From: Roseburia sp.
GTDB taxonomy: Bacteria; Bacillota; Clostridia; Lachnospirales; Lachnospiraceae
Direction of reading: 5' to 3'
Assembly (NCBI GenBank): GCA_023664265.1
Contig: JAMPFV010000019.1
Location: 1 to 43,776 of the forward strand
Length of the DNA stretch: 43,776 bases
Below the pieces are notes generated by a model. That model saw only the letters and a program-made list of their open reading frames with translations. It was not told the origin of the DNA and did no database searches. Below are positions 16,713 through 24,083 of this stretch, piece after piece. Numbering within the stretch: the stretch's first letter is position 1; each line of letters begins with the position of its first letter. Both the position numbers and the translations under genes were made by a program.

Positions 16713-17522
16713 ATGAGGAATAGTGGGCAGCAGCGGGAATTATCAGTGTATCTGCCGGAGAGAAGAAGGCCGCCGACAGCTTCACGAAGCCGGAGTGTGC
16801 AGGGTCAGAGGCGTGTACCCCGGAATGTATCCAAGAAGCAGCGGGCGAGGCGTCGGCGGGTACGGCGGATGCGCCGCTTTGCGGTTCTGATGTTCTTGGT
16901 ATTCATTGCGGGTGCTTTCCAAATGAGAAGCTTCCGGGCCGGGAGATATGGTATGCAGGCCTCGAGCCGGCAGGAGGACGAAGGGCCGGAGCTTGACGTG
17001 TATCTCGCGGAGAACGAGACCGCATCGGGTGTCAGGATTCAGGAGGATTTTCTGAGTATCAGTGAATATAACCGTCCGGGAACGGAGCTTTCCGCGGTGA
17101 ACAATATCTTTGTGCATTATACGGCGAATCCGAGAACGTCGGCGGCGCAGAACAGGAGCTATTTTGAGAGCTTGGGACAGACGCATGAGCGGGCGGCAAG
17201 CGCGCATTTCATCATCGGATATGACGGAGAGATTATACAGTGCATTCCTCTTGAGGAGGAGGCGTATGCGGTAATCGGCAGGAATAGTGACTCCATTTCC
17301 ATAGAGTGCTGCTATGTCAGCGAGGATGGCGCATTTACACAGGAGACCTACAATTCCCTGATTGATCTGCTGGCGTTGCTGACGGAGCGCTATGAACTGG
17401 AGACGCGGGATATTTTGCGCCATTATGACTGTGGCGGTAAGCTTTGCCCGCTGTACTATGTGGAGCATGAGGACGCGTGGAGGCAGCTTCTCTCGGATGT
17501 GGAGGCGGAACGGTTAAAATAG
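16713..17522 (+). CDS. membrane-anchored N-acetylmuramoyl-L-alanine amidase
   Basis: The 269-residue product has a strongly basic N-terminus, one membrane anchor (about 55-72) and a C-terminal amidase-2/PGRP domain. Zinc and catalytic residues of the T7-lysozyme type are visible: H135 (FVHYT), then HYDCGGKLCP, where the H, K and C keep the spacing of H122, K128 and C130 of T7 lysozyme. It should cut the bond between muramic acid and the stem peptide in peptidoglycan, outside the membrane. ATG 16713, preceded by GGGGAG at a good distance, is chosen; ATG 16662 and TTG 16593 are in frame. A terminator follows. Confidence 0.85.
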   Translation: MRNSGQQRELSVYLPERRRPPTASRSRSVQGQRRVPRNVSKKQRARRRRVRRMRRFAVLMFLVFIAGAFQMRSFRAGRYGMQASSRQEDEGPELDVYLAENETASGVRIQEDFLSISEYNRPGTELSAVNNIFVHYTANPRTSAAQNRSYFESLGQTHERAASAHFIIGYDGEIIQCIPLEEEAYAVIGRNSDSISIECCYVSEDGAFTQETYNSLIDLLALLTERYELETRDILRHYDCGGKLCPLYYVEHEDAWRQLLSDVEAERLK

Positions 17523-17541
17523 TCGGGAATGGCGGTTATAC

Positions 17542-17575
17542 AAGGCAGCGTGATATGTATCAGGCTGCTTTTATA
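17542..17575 (+). terminator. intrinsic terminator after the amidase gene
   Basis: AAGGCAGC-G-TGATA pairs with TATCA-G-GCTGCTTT across a two-base loop with one G-G mismatch, continuing into TTTTATATTG. It ends the amidase transcript and faces the minus-strand regulator gene. Confidence 0.75.
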
Positions 17576-17592
17576 TTGTATTCCAGAAGATA

Positions 17593-17922
17593 TTAAGTCT
17601 GAATTTTATACTGAAGCTCCGTTAATTTTTTAATTTGTTCCAACGCACAGTCTTGAAAATCCGGACGTAAGGATAAGAATAAAGATAAAGCCTGTTCTGC
17701 TTTTGGATCACTGCTTTTGGAATCATAACCGGTTTCCCACAGCACATCAAGTGAAACATTTAAAGCCTTGGCAATTGCGATGCTTTGGCGTCCGCGGGGC
17801 TCTTTTTTCCCCTTTAGATAATCGGATATGGCTGCCTCGCTCAAGCCAGTCGTTCTTGCTAAATCGGCGGCCTTTAATTCTTTTTTGTTGAGCATTTCTT
17901 TTAATTTATCGGCAAAAGCCAC
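17593..17922 (-). CDS. XRE-family (CI-like) repressor
   Basis: The 109-residue product has an N-terminal helix-turn-helix of the Cro/CI type (DLARTTGLSEAAISDYLKGKKEPR, about residues 20-43) and a C-terminal helical part of about 45 residues. It starts with GTG 17922 after AAAGGGG. It is divergent from the small gene at 18044 across a region with repeated CTTAAC/GTTAAG half-sites, the classic layout of a phage-type switch. It probably represses both promoters. No other phage genes are near, so it may be a remnant or a domesticated switch. Confidence 0.8.
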   Translation of the reverse strand: MAFADKLKEMLNKKELKAADLARTTGLSEAAISDYLKGKKEPRGRQSIAIAKALNVSLDVLWETGYDSKSSDPKAEQALSLFLSLRPDFQDCALEQIKKLTELQYKIQT

Positions 17923-17939
17923 AAAATCACCCCTTTAAA

Positions 17940-17968
17940 AATTTAGCATAAGTTAAGAAAATTTGCAA
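17940..17968 (-). promoter_or_regulatory. promoter of the XRE repressor gene
   Basis: On the minus strand TTGCAA (17968-17963) and TAAATT (17945-17940) are 17 bases apart. The operator half-site GTTAAG at 17952-17957 is in the spacer, which suggests autoregulation. Confidence 0.5.
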
Positions 17969-18028
17969 GAGGCATTGACGGACTTAACATATGCGAATAT
18001 AATTTATATATACTTAACAAAAGTTAAG
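17942..18028. promoter_or_regulatory. three operator-like sites CTTAAC-N4-GTTAAG
   Basis: A perfect palindrome, CTTAAC AAAA GTTAAG, lies at 18013-18028. Two imperfect copies with the same 4-base centre lie at 17983-17998 (left half perfect) and 17942-17957 (right half perfect). They start 30 and 41 bases apart, close to whole helical turns. They overlap both divergent promoters and are likely binding sites of the 17593-17922 protein. Confidence 0.55.
17975..18003 (+). promoter_or_regulatory. promoter of the small helix-turn-helix gene
   Basis: TTGACG (17975-17980) and TATAAT (17998-18003) are 17 bases apart. The middle operator-like site fills the spacer and the perfect palindrome covers the start-point region. 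Confidence 0.7.
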
Positions 18029-18043
18029 AAAGGAGAATGAACT

Positions 18044-18277
18044 ATGACATACCCTTTTAAGTATCCGGTATTATATGGTGAGCTGGCAATGCAGGGCAAG
18101 ACAAAAAAGGAGCTTGCAGATTGCCTGCACATTACATCAGCAGGATTGCGGTATAAACAGAGCATGGAGACAGAAGGAGATTTTCGAGGGGAAGAAATGA
18201 GAGCGGCAGCAGCTTACTTAGGAAGATCAATAGATTATCTGTTTTCTGTTGAAAATGTTGTACCCGACAGGATGTAG
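18044..18277 (+). CDS. small Cro-like helix-turn-helix protein
   Basis: The 77-residue product reads like a short phage-type DNA-binding protein: YGELAMQGKTKKELADCLHIT is a good first half of a helix-turn-helix, followed by a recognition-helix-like segment and LGRSIDYLF, a common end of XRE domains. AAAGGAG lies 8 bases before ATG 18044. It faces the XRE repressor in a divergent arrangement, so a Cro or activator role is likely. It is A/T-rich compared with the window. Confidence 0.65.
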   Translation: MTYPFKYPVLYGELAMQGKTKKELADCLHITSAGLRYKQSMETEGDFRGEEMRAAAAYLGRSIDYLFSVENVVPDRM

Positions 18278-18353
18278 CAGCTTTTACAGAGATGTGAATA
18301 TTTATGAAAAGATGGCAGAGACAAAAGAACCAATCAGGAGTAATGAAAAAACA

Positions 18354-19445
18354 ATGGAATATCATAAAATAAACGAAACCAGCCCACATAAGCGTATCGT
18401 ATATCTTGATTTGCTGTGAATTATTTCAGGTCTGCTGGTCGTTATGGGACATGTATCGGCTCAACGGATAGACGAACTGCCGGTTGAAGGTGAAGAATAT
18501 GTTATAACAAATGCTTTTAACTGCTTTGCATTTTCGGGAGTGGCGCTTTTTGTGATGATAAGTGGTGCACTCACACTGAGACAGGATAAAGAAATCAGCA
18601 TAAAGGAGTTGATGTTACATAAAACACTTCGATTTTTTATGCTTTATTATATCTGGAAAGCCATTTATCAGGTGATTTTCATGTTTGAGACAGGAAAGGC
18701 TTTTACTTTTTCCAATGTTAAAGAGGAGCTTTTGTATGTGTTGGCTTTGGGGAGAGGATATTACCATCTCTGGTTTTTGCCGATGATAGCGATTGTGTAC
18801 ATGGCAGTGCCGGTTATAAGGAAAGGGATTGCAGACAGGAATGTGTGCAGATATTTCTTGTGTATTTTTTTTGCTACTGCATTTTTCTTCCCTGCCCTGA
18901 CTCAATGTGAGTTCAAGTTGGGGAAGTTTTTTGCGTATTTCCTTGCATCTAATGATTTCAGCCTGTTTGGCGGGTATCTCGGTTATTTTATTTTAGGGCA
19001 TTATTTTCATCAATGGGGAAATAGCATCTCCAATAAAGGGAAAAGACTCTTCTACATTGTGGGAGTAGGGGCTTTTGTGCTTGCCTGTGTCTTGGGAACG
19101 CTTGCGTCCCGTCGTTTAGGAAAACCCTCTTATATTATGAATACACCTTTTGCCGTGACTACCTTCTTTACGGTGGCGGCAATCTATGTCGCGGTACAGT
19201 TGGTTGGTAAAAAGCGGGAGTGTTCGGAGTGTGTGGGAAAAGCACTCCATTTTGGTGCCGACCGTGTATTGGGAATCTATTTGTTGCATCCGTTGGTAAT
19301 TGGCTTGTTTCACATGGCAGGATTTGACACTGCGGTATGCAGTCCGATATTGTCCATCCCTTTTATAACAATGATGGTGTTTGCTGCGAGTGCATTGTTT
19401 TCATTGATTTTGTCTAAAATACCGGGTATAGGGAGACTGGTTTGA
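18354..19445 (+). pseudogene. acyltransferase-3 family gene broken by a TGA codon
   Basis: The frame starting at ATG 18354 (MEYHKINETSPHKRIVYLDLL) meets TGA at 18417-18419 and then continues in the same frame without a further stop to 19445. The intact paralogue downstream has YLDLLRILSGLLVVM at this place, with AGA for the Arg, so the TGA is most simply a CGA-to-TGA mutation in the first membrane helix. A restart at ATG 18444 would lose the first helix. The rest aligns with the downstream copy along its whole length at roughly 70% identity by eye, and all later helices remain. An in-frame ATG at 18312 could be the original start. The copy is clearly more A/T-rich than its paralogue. Confidence 0.75.
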
Positions 19446-19469
19446 CAAGGACAAATCCTCTGCTATAAT
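19442..19469 (+). promoter_or_regulatory. promoter overlapping the end of the broken acyltransferase
   Basis: TTGACA (19442-19447) and TATAAT (19464-19469) are 16 bases apart. The TGA stop of the preceding frame (19443-19445) is part of the -35 box. It drives the intact acyltransferase and probably the two ABC genes. Confidence 0.7.
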
Positions 19470-19496
19470 AAAAGGCATGGGGGATTAAAAATTAAA

Positions 19497-20579
19497 ATGG
19501 GAAAAAACAATTTATATAAAACGCGTATTGCATATCTGGATCTGCTGAGAATCCTTTCAGGTCTTTTGGTTGTCATGGTGCATGTGTCGGCGCAGCAGAT
19601 GGAGAATGCACAGGTTATGAGTGACACCTATGTCATAACGAATGCTTTTAACTGTCTTGCCTTTTCGGGAGTGGCGCTTTTTGTGATGATAAGCGGCGCG
19701 CTCGCGCTGAGCCCGGACAGGGAAGCCGGTATAAAGGAGCTGTTGCTGCGCAGGACGCTTCGATTTTTTGCGCTCTATTATATTTGGAAGGCGATTTATC
19801 AGGCGGTGTTGATGATTGAGACCGGAAAGCCGTTTACGTGGATCAATATCAAGAATGAGATCATACTTGCGCTTGTGCAGCAGAGGGGATATTATCATCT
19901 GTGGTTTCTGCCCATGATAGCGATTGTGTATATGGCGGTGCCGCTGATTCGGAAAGGGACCGCGGACAGGAACGTGTGCAGATACTTTCTGTGCGTTTTC
20001 TTTGTCACGGCGCTTTTGTTCCCCACGCTGTTTCACTATGAATTTAAGTTCAAATATCTCTTTGTGGACTTTTTCGCGGCCAATGATTTTGGTTTCTTTG
20101 GCGGGTATCTCGGTTACTTTATTTTGGGACATTGGTTTCATCAGTGGGGAAACGATATTTCCAAGAGGAAGAAGAGATTCTTATATATTGCGGGAGGCGC
20201 GGCCTTTGTATCGGCTTGCGCCTTGGGCGTGCTTGCGTCCCGCCGCATAGGAGAGCCGTCTTATATTATGAACACGCCCTTTGCCGTGACCACCTTCTTT
20301 ACGGTGGCGGCAATCTTTGCCGCGGTACAGTCTGCCGGTGGAAAGCGGGAGCCTTCGGAGCGCGTGGGAAAGGCACTCCGTTTTGGCGCCGACCGGGTAT
20401 TGGGAATCTATCTGCTGCATCCGTTGGTGGTCAATCTGTTCCGCGCGGCGGGATTTGACGCTTCCATATGCAGTCCGATATTGTCCATCCCGCTCGTGAC
20501 AGCGGCGGTGTTTTTGGTGAGCGGACTGATTTCAACGGTTTTTTCCAAGATACCGGTTATCGGGAGACTGGTTCGATAG
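19497..20579 (+). CDS. membrane acyltransferase (acyltransferase-3, WecH/OafA-like)
   Basis: The 360-residue product is an integral membrane protein with about ten helices and the family features of surface-polysaccharide O-acyltransferases: an N-terminal YLDLLRILSGLLVVMVHVS segment with the conserved His, WFLPMIAIVYMAVP in the middle, and a C-terminal GIYLLHPLVV. Members move acetyl or other acyl groups onto sugars, peptidoglycan or lipids at the membrane. The ABC gene starts 18 bases later, so the genes probably form one operon, and the acylated compound may be what the exporter handles. It is the working copy of a tandem pair. Confidence 0.82.
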   Translation: MGKNNLYKTRIAYLDLLRILSGLLVVMVHVSAQQMENAQVMSDTYVITNAFNCLAFSGVALFVMISGALALSPDREAGIKELLLRRTLRFFALYYIWKAIYQAVLMIETGKPFTWINIKNEIILALVQQRGYYHLWFLPMIAIVYMAVPLIRKGTADRNVCRYFLCVFFVTALLFPTLFHYEFKFKYLFVDFFAANDFGFFGGYLGYFILGHWFHQWGNDISKRKKRFLYIAGGAAFVSACALGVLASRRIGEPSYIMNTPFAVTTFFTVAAIFAAVQSAGGKREPSERVGKALRFGADRVLGIYLLHPLVVNLFRAAGFDASICSPILSIPLVTAAVFLVSGLISTVFSKIPVIGRLVR

Positions 20580-20597
20580 GCAGAGAAGGAATCCTCT

Positions 20598-22247
20598 ATG
20601 TATAAAAACAAAAAGCTGATAGGAGCAATCATAGCATTATCAATCATCAGGGCCATCTCCATGCTCGCGCTTTTGGAATGCGTGACGGTCGCGATAGACA
20701 GCGTGAGCGGGGAGATTATTTTGGCGTTGGCCGGTATCATGTTCATTCAATTTATTACCGGAGTTTTCATCAATTATTGTAAGAACCAATACTGTATTGA
20801 AGAGACGATTGAAAGGGATGCCTGCCTGACGCGGAGGCTCAACCGGCTCAGATATGATTACCATGAATCAAAGGAATGCGGCGATTTGCTGGCAACCCTC
20901 CGTACCGATTACGAGAAGGAGGCGAAGAACATAAGCGCCGTCGGGGACGTTACATATGCGCTCGTGAGCGCGCTTGCATATATTTTTTTCCTGATCATGA
21001 ACACGGAAATCCGATTTATGACGGTGAATCTGCTGTTGTTTCTGTTTTGTCTGGCGCTGACCGGTCTTGTGGAGCTTCGAATGTCGCGGTGCATGTTCGG
21101 GTTCTGGGAAAAGTATATCCAAAACACCCGGCTGTACAATCATTACTCGGAGGTCTTTATTAAGAAAGAGTACGCGGAGGAGCGAAAGATATTTCAATTT
21201 GGCGGATTTTTTACGGATAAGTTCGATGCGGAGTTTGATAACGCGACCCGGAAGAACCGGGCGCAGGGAAGAAAACGAATGCATATGGAATGCTTCTCGG
21301 AATTGTGCGTCGCGCTCTTTCTTTTATTGCAGCTCGGCATGGTGGCGGCGGCCTTGGAGGGAGAGCGGATGTCAATAGGAGCAGCCGTGGCGCTTCTCAC
21401 CTATGCAGTCAGTATTTTTTCCTCGATAAGCACAGGGCTGTATTCGGTGCCGGAATTGGTGAGAATGTCCGCATTGCGGAAGAAATATACGGCGTTTATG
21501 GGGGATGCGTCCATAGAGGCTTCGCGGGAGCGGGAACGCTGCCAAGACCCTGAATATGCGATTGAGATGGAAAACGTCAGCTTTTCCTATACAAACGGAG
21601 CGGGAGAAGTAATCGACAGGCTGACGGCAGGCTTCCAAAAGGGGAAGCGGTATGCCGTCGTCGGAGCCAACGGCGCCGGGAAAACGACCCTGGTAAAACT
21701 GATAAGCGGGCTGTACCGGGCGGATTCGGGGCATGTCCGTGTAAGCGGAAGAATCGGCGTATTATTTCAGGATTTTAACAGATATCCGTATTCGATGGGC
21801 GAAAACATCGCGCTCGGCTTGGAGAACGCCGATATGGAGAAGGCGGCCTCCGGACTGAATATTCCCGTGAGTGACTTTGAGAACGGGTTGAACACGCAGC
21901 TTTTGAATATCAACGAGGAGGGAATCGATTTGTCCGGCGGACAGTGGCAGAAGCTTGCGCTGGCGAGGATGGCGGTCAGTGAAGCGGATATTATTATTTT
22001 GGACGAGCCGACCGCGAATCTGGATCCCGTTATGGAGGCAAAAATATATGAGGACTATCTTCCGATGTTGGGAAATAAAACGGTGATTATGATAACGCAC
22101 AGACTGGGATATCTGAGCGGGTTTGATCAAATCCTGACGCTGGCCGGCGGCAAAATCGCCGAGTCCGGCACGCACGAGGAGCTGATGCGGAACAAGGCTT
22201 CGATGTATAGGAGAATGTATGAAAAACAGAGAACAAGATATGAATAA
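20598..22247 (+). CDS. ABC half-transporter, peptide-exporter-like
   Basis: The 549-residue product has a six-helix membrane domain (about 1-310) and an ATPase domain with Walker A GANGAGKTT (about 357), signature LSGGQWQK (about 446), Walker B IIILDEPTANLD (about 467) and the switch His in ITHRLG. The SGGQWQK signature is common in lantibiotic-exporter-type proteins (NisT/EpiT group), though no peptidase domain is present. Its stop lies beyond the start of the next ABC gene (29-base overlap), so the two halves are translationally coupled and probably form a heterodimer. No precursor peptide gene was found beside it. Confidence 0.85.
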   Translation: MYKNKKLIGAIIALSIIRAISMLALLECVTVAIDSVSGEIILALAGIMFIQFITGVFINYCKNQYCIEETIERDACLTRRLNRLRYDYHESKECGDLLATLRTDYEKEAKNISAVGDVTYALVSALAYIFFLIMNTEIRFMTVNLLLFLFCLALTGLVELRMSRCMFGFWEKYIQNTRLYNHYSEVFIKKEYAEERKIFQFGGFFTDKFDAEFDNATRKNRAQGRKRMHMECFSELCVALFLLLQLGMVAAALEGERMSIGAAVALLTYAVSIFSSISTGLYSVPELVRMSALRKKYTAFMGDASIEASRERERCQDPEYAIEMENVSFSYTNGAGEVIDRLTAGFQKGKRYAVVGANGAGKTTLVKLISGLYRADSGHVRVSGRIGVLFQDFNRYPYSMGENIALGLENADMEKAASGLNIPVSDFENGLNTQLLNINEEGIDLSGGQWQKLALARMAVSEADIIILDEPTANLDPVMEAKIYEDYLPMLGNKTVIMITHRLGYLSGFDQILTLAGGKIAESGTHEELMRNKASMYRRMYEKQRTRYE

Positions 22248-23973
22248 AAAGATTTCCGCCAATACCGTAAGGCTTGTGTTCGGCATTTGCAAAAAAGACT
22301 GTGTCATTATGATTTTGGTGCAATTGATACTGTCGGTATTTCCGATGGTTGTCGCGCTTATGAACCGGCGTCTGATCAATAAGCTGGAGCTGCGGGAGCC
22401 GCTGATTTCCATTATGATCAGCGTGATTGCCTACACGTTGGCGTACCACGCGCAGAAAATCATTCAAATATATTATTATCATTATTTTGTCACGTACCGC
22501 TCCATGCCTGAGTTTGAAAAGCAGATAAAGAAGAACCTGTTCGGTTATGCCGAGGGAATGCGGCTTTCGGATTTTGATAAATCGGAAATTGTCAACGGCG
22601 CGCTGCGGGCGAAAAACGCAAGCGTGAATTTATTCAGGATTTTTCAGGCTTATGTGGAAATGCTGGGAGCGATTGTCAGCTGCCTGTTCATCGGCTTAGC
22701 CGGAATATTTATCGACTGGCGTTTGTCCGTTTTTATTTTGATGATAGCGGCTTCCGCGTTGGGAGAGAACGTCTGTAAGGTCCGGGTAGAGGAAAAGGAT
22801 TTTTACGCGAGAACGCAGTTGGAGAAGGAATACGACGCGGACATCCATGTGATGACTGCACCCAAAGCCTTTAAGGAAGTAAAGGTTATGGACAGGTTTG
22901 AATTTGTATACGGCAAGTGGAGGGAGGCCGCGCAAAGGGTATCCGGGGAGAAGCGGAAGAAAAACAGGGATATCTTGCGGATTTCCGCTCTTTTTGGCGG
23001 AATGACGTATCTCCTGACGATAGCGGCGTACATAATGATATTTATGTGCTACAAAAACAATACGCTCTCGGCCTCCGCAGTGTCCTTCGGCCTGATATCG
23101 TTTATTTCGATCACGGATATGATAGAAGGGATTTTTGACGTGGGAGGAATGCTCTCGCAATTTATCGTGATGGTCATGCCGTATTACGAATACCGGCGGT
23201 TCGGGATAAATGCGCCGGAGCGGGGGCGGCTTGAGGAGAAACCGGCCGATATCCGCCTGACGGATGTCAGTTACAGATATCACAATCAGAATAAGGACGC
23301 GGTCAGCGGTGTAAATTTGAGTATCGGGAAAGGCGAAAAGGTGGTTCTGGTCGGTGAAAACGGCTCTGGGAAATCGACACTGATACGGCTTATCTGCGGA
23401 CTGTTGGAGCCGCAGGAGGGACAGGTGCTGTACAACAATGCAGACGGCAGGAATATTCTGGAGTGTGCGCTGCTGCGGGAGATGACCTGCGTTCCGCAAA
23501 ACATGAACTGCTATGCGGTTTCTCTGAGGGAGAATATAACGTTCGCGGGGGAAATTGACGACAAAGCGCTTGGCCTTGAGATGGAGCGGCTGAACATTTC
23601 CACACTCAGAGACCGTCTGGACAAGGTGGTCGGGGCGGAATTTGGCGGGACAGAGCTTTCCGGCGGGGAGAAGCAGAAGGTTGCCATCCTGCGGGCCATG
23701 ATTAAGGATGCGGATATCGTATTGCTGGATGAGCCGACGAGCGCAATCGACCCGATGCAGGAGGGCGAGATTTATGACAGGCTGGACGCCATATTGGAGA
23801 ATAAGACAGGCATTATCGTATCCCACCGCCTTTCCTTTGCGAAAAACGCGGACAAAATATATGTCTTGGATAAGGGCAGAATTGTCGAGAGCGGGACGCA
23901 TGGGGAACTTTTGGGGAAAGACGGCATATACCGGAAGCTGTGGCGGGCTCAGGCGGGCGGCTATGCGCTTTGA
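22219..23973 (+). CDS. ABC half-transporter, partner of the preceding gene
   Basis: The 584-residue product has six membrane helices, then an ATPase domain with Walker A GENGSGKST (about 379), signature LSGGEKQK (about 480), Walker B IVLLDEPTSAID (about 503) and switch His SHRLS. Unlike the pair at 6450-9968, both halves here keep all catalytic residues. ATG 22219 after TAGGAGAATGT is chosen; ATG 22240 is an alternative. The gene ends the probable acyltransferase-ABC operon. The substrate is unknown; context suggests an acylated peptide, lipid or glycan precursor. Confidence 0.85.
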   Translation: MKNREQDMNKKISANTVRLVFGICKKDCVIMILVQLILSVFPMVVALMNRRLINKLELREPLISIMISVIAYTLAYHAQKIIQIYYYHYFVTYRSMPEFEKQIKKNLFGYAEGMRLSDFDKSEIVNGALRAKNASVNLFRIFQAYVEMLGAIVSCLFIGLAGIFIDWRLSVFILMIAASALGENVCKVRVEEKDFYARTQLEKEYDADIHVMTAPKAFKEVKVMDRFEFVYGKWREAAQRVSGEKRKKNRDILRISALFGGMTYLLTIAAYIMIFMCYKNNTLSASAVSFGLISFISITDMIEGIFDVGGMLSQFIVMVMPYYEYRRFGINAPERGRLEEKPADIRLTDVSYRYHNQNKDAVSGVNLSIGKGEKVVLVGENGSGKSTLIRLICGLLEPQEGQVLYNNADGRNILECALLREMTCVPQNMNCYAVSLRENITFAGEIDDKALGLEMERLNISTLRDRLDKVVGAEFGGTELSGGEKQKVAILRAMIKDADIVLLDEPTSAIDPMQEGEIYDRLDAILENKTGIIVSHRLSFAKNADKIYVLDKGRIVESGTHGELLGKDGIYRKLWRAQAGGYAL

Positions 23974-23997
23974 AGGGAGATAAGTGTCATAACAAGC

Positions 23998-24026
23998 TTT
24001 ACAGATAAATTTCTAAATAGTATAAT
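23998..24026 (+). promoter_or_regulatory. promoter of the chemoreceptor gene
   Basis: TTTACA (23998-24003) and TATAAT (24021-24026) are 17 bases apart, about 58 bases before the start at 24084. No sigma-28 flagellar promoter motif was seen. Confidence 0.65.
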
Positions 24027-24083
24027 AAATATGTAAGAGAAGCTTGGCGGCATGATTCTTTTCAGAGAGGGTATGGGGTATAT

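Noticed and set aside
18417..18419. TGA as a selenocysteine codon
   Set aside because: The paralogue has Arg here, the site is in a membrane helix, and no SECIS-like hairpin follows; a CGA-to-TGA change is simpler.
22696..23901. 401-residue minus-strand open frame
   Set aside because: It is a shadow of the ABC gene at 22219-23973; its residues look like translated antisense, rich in Arg, His and Gln, with no domain.
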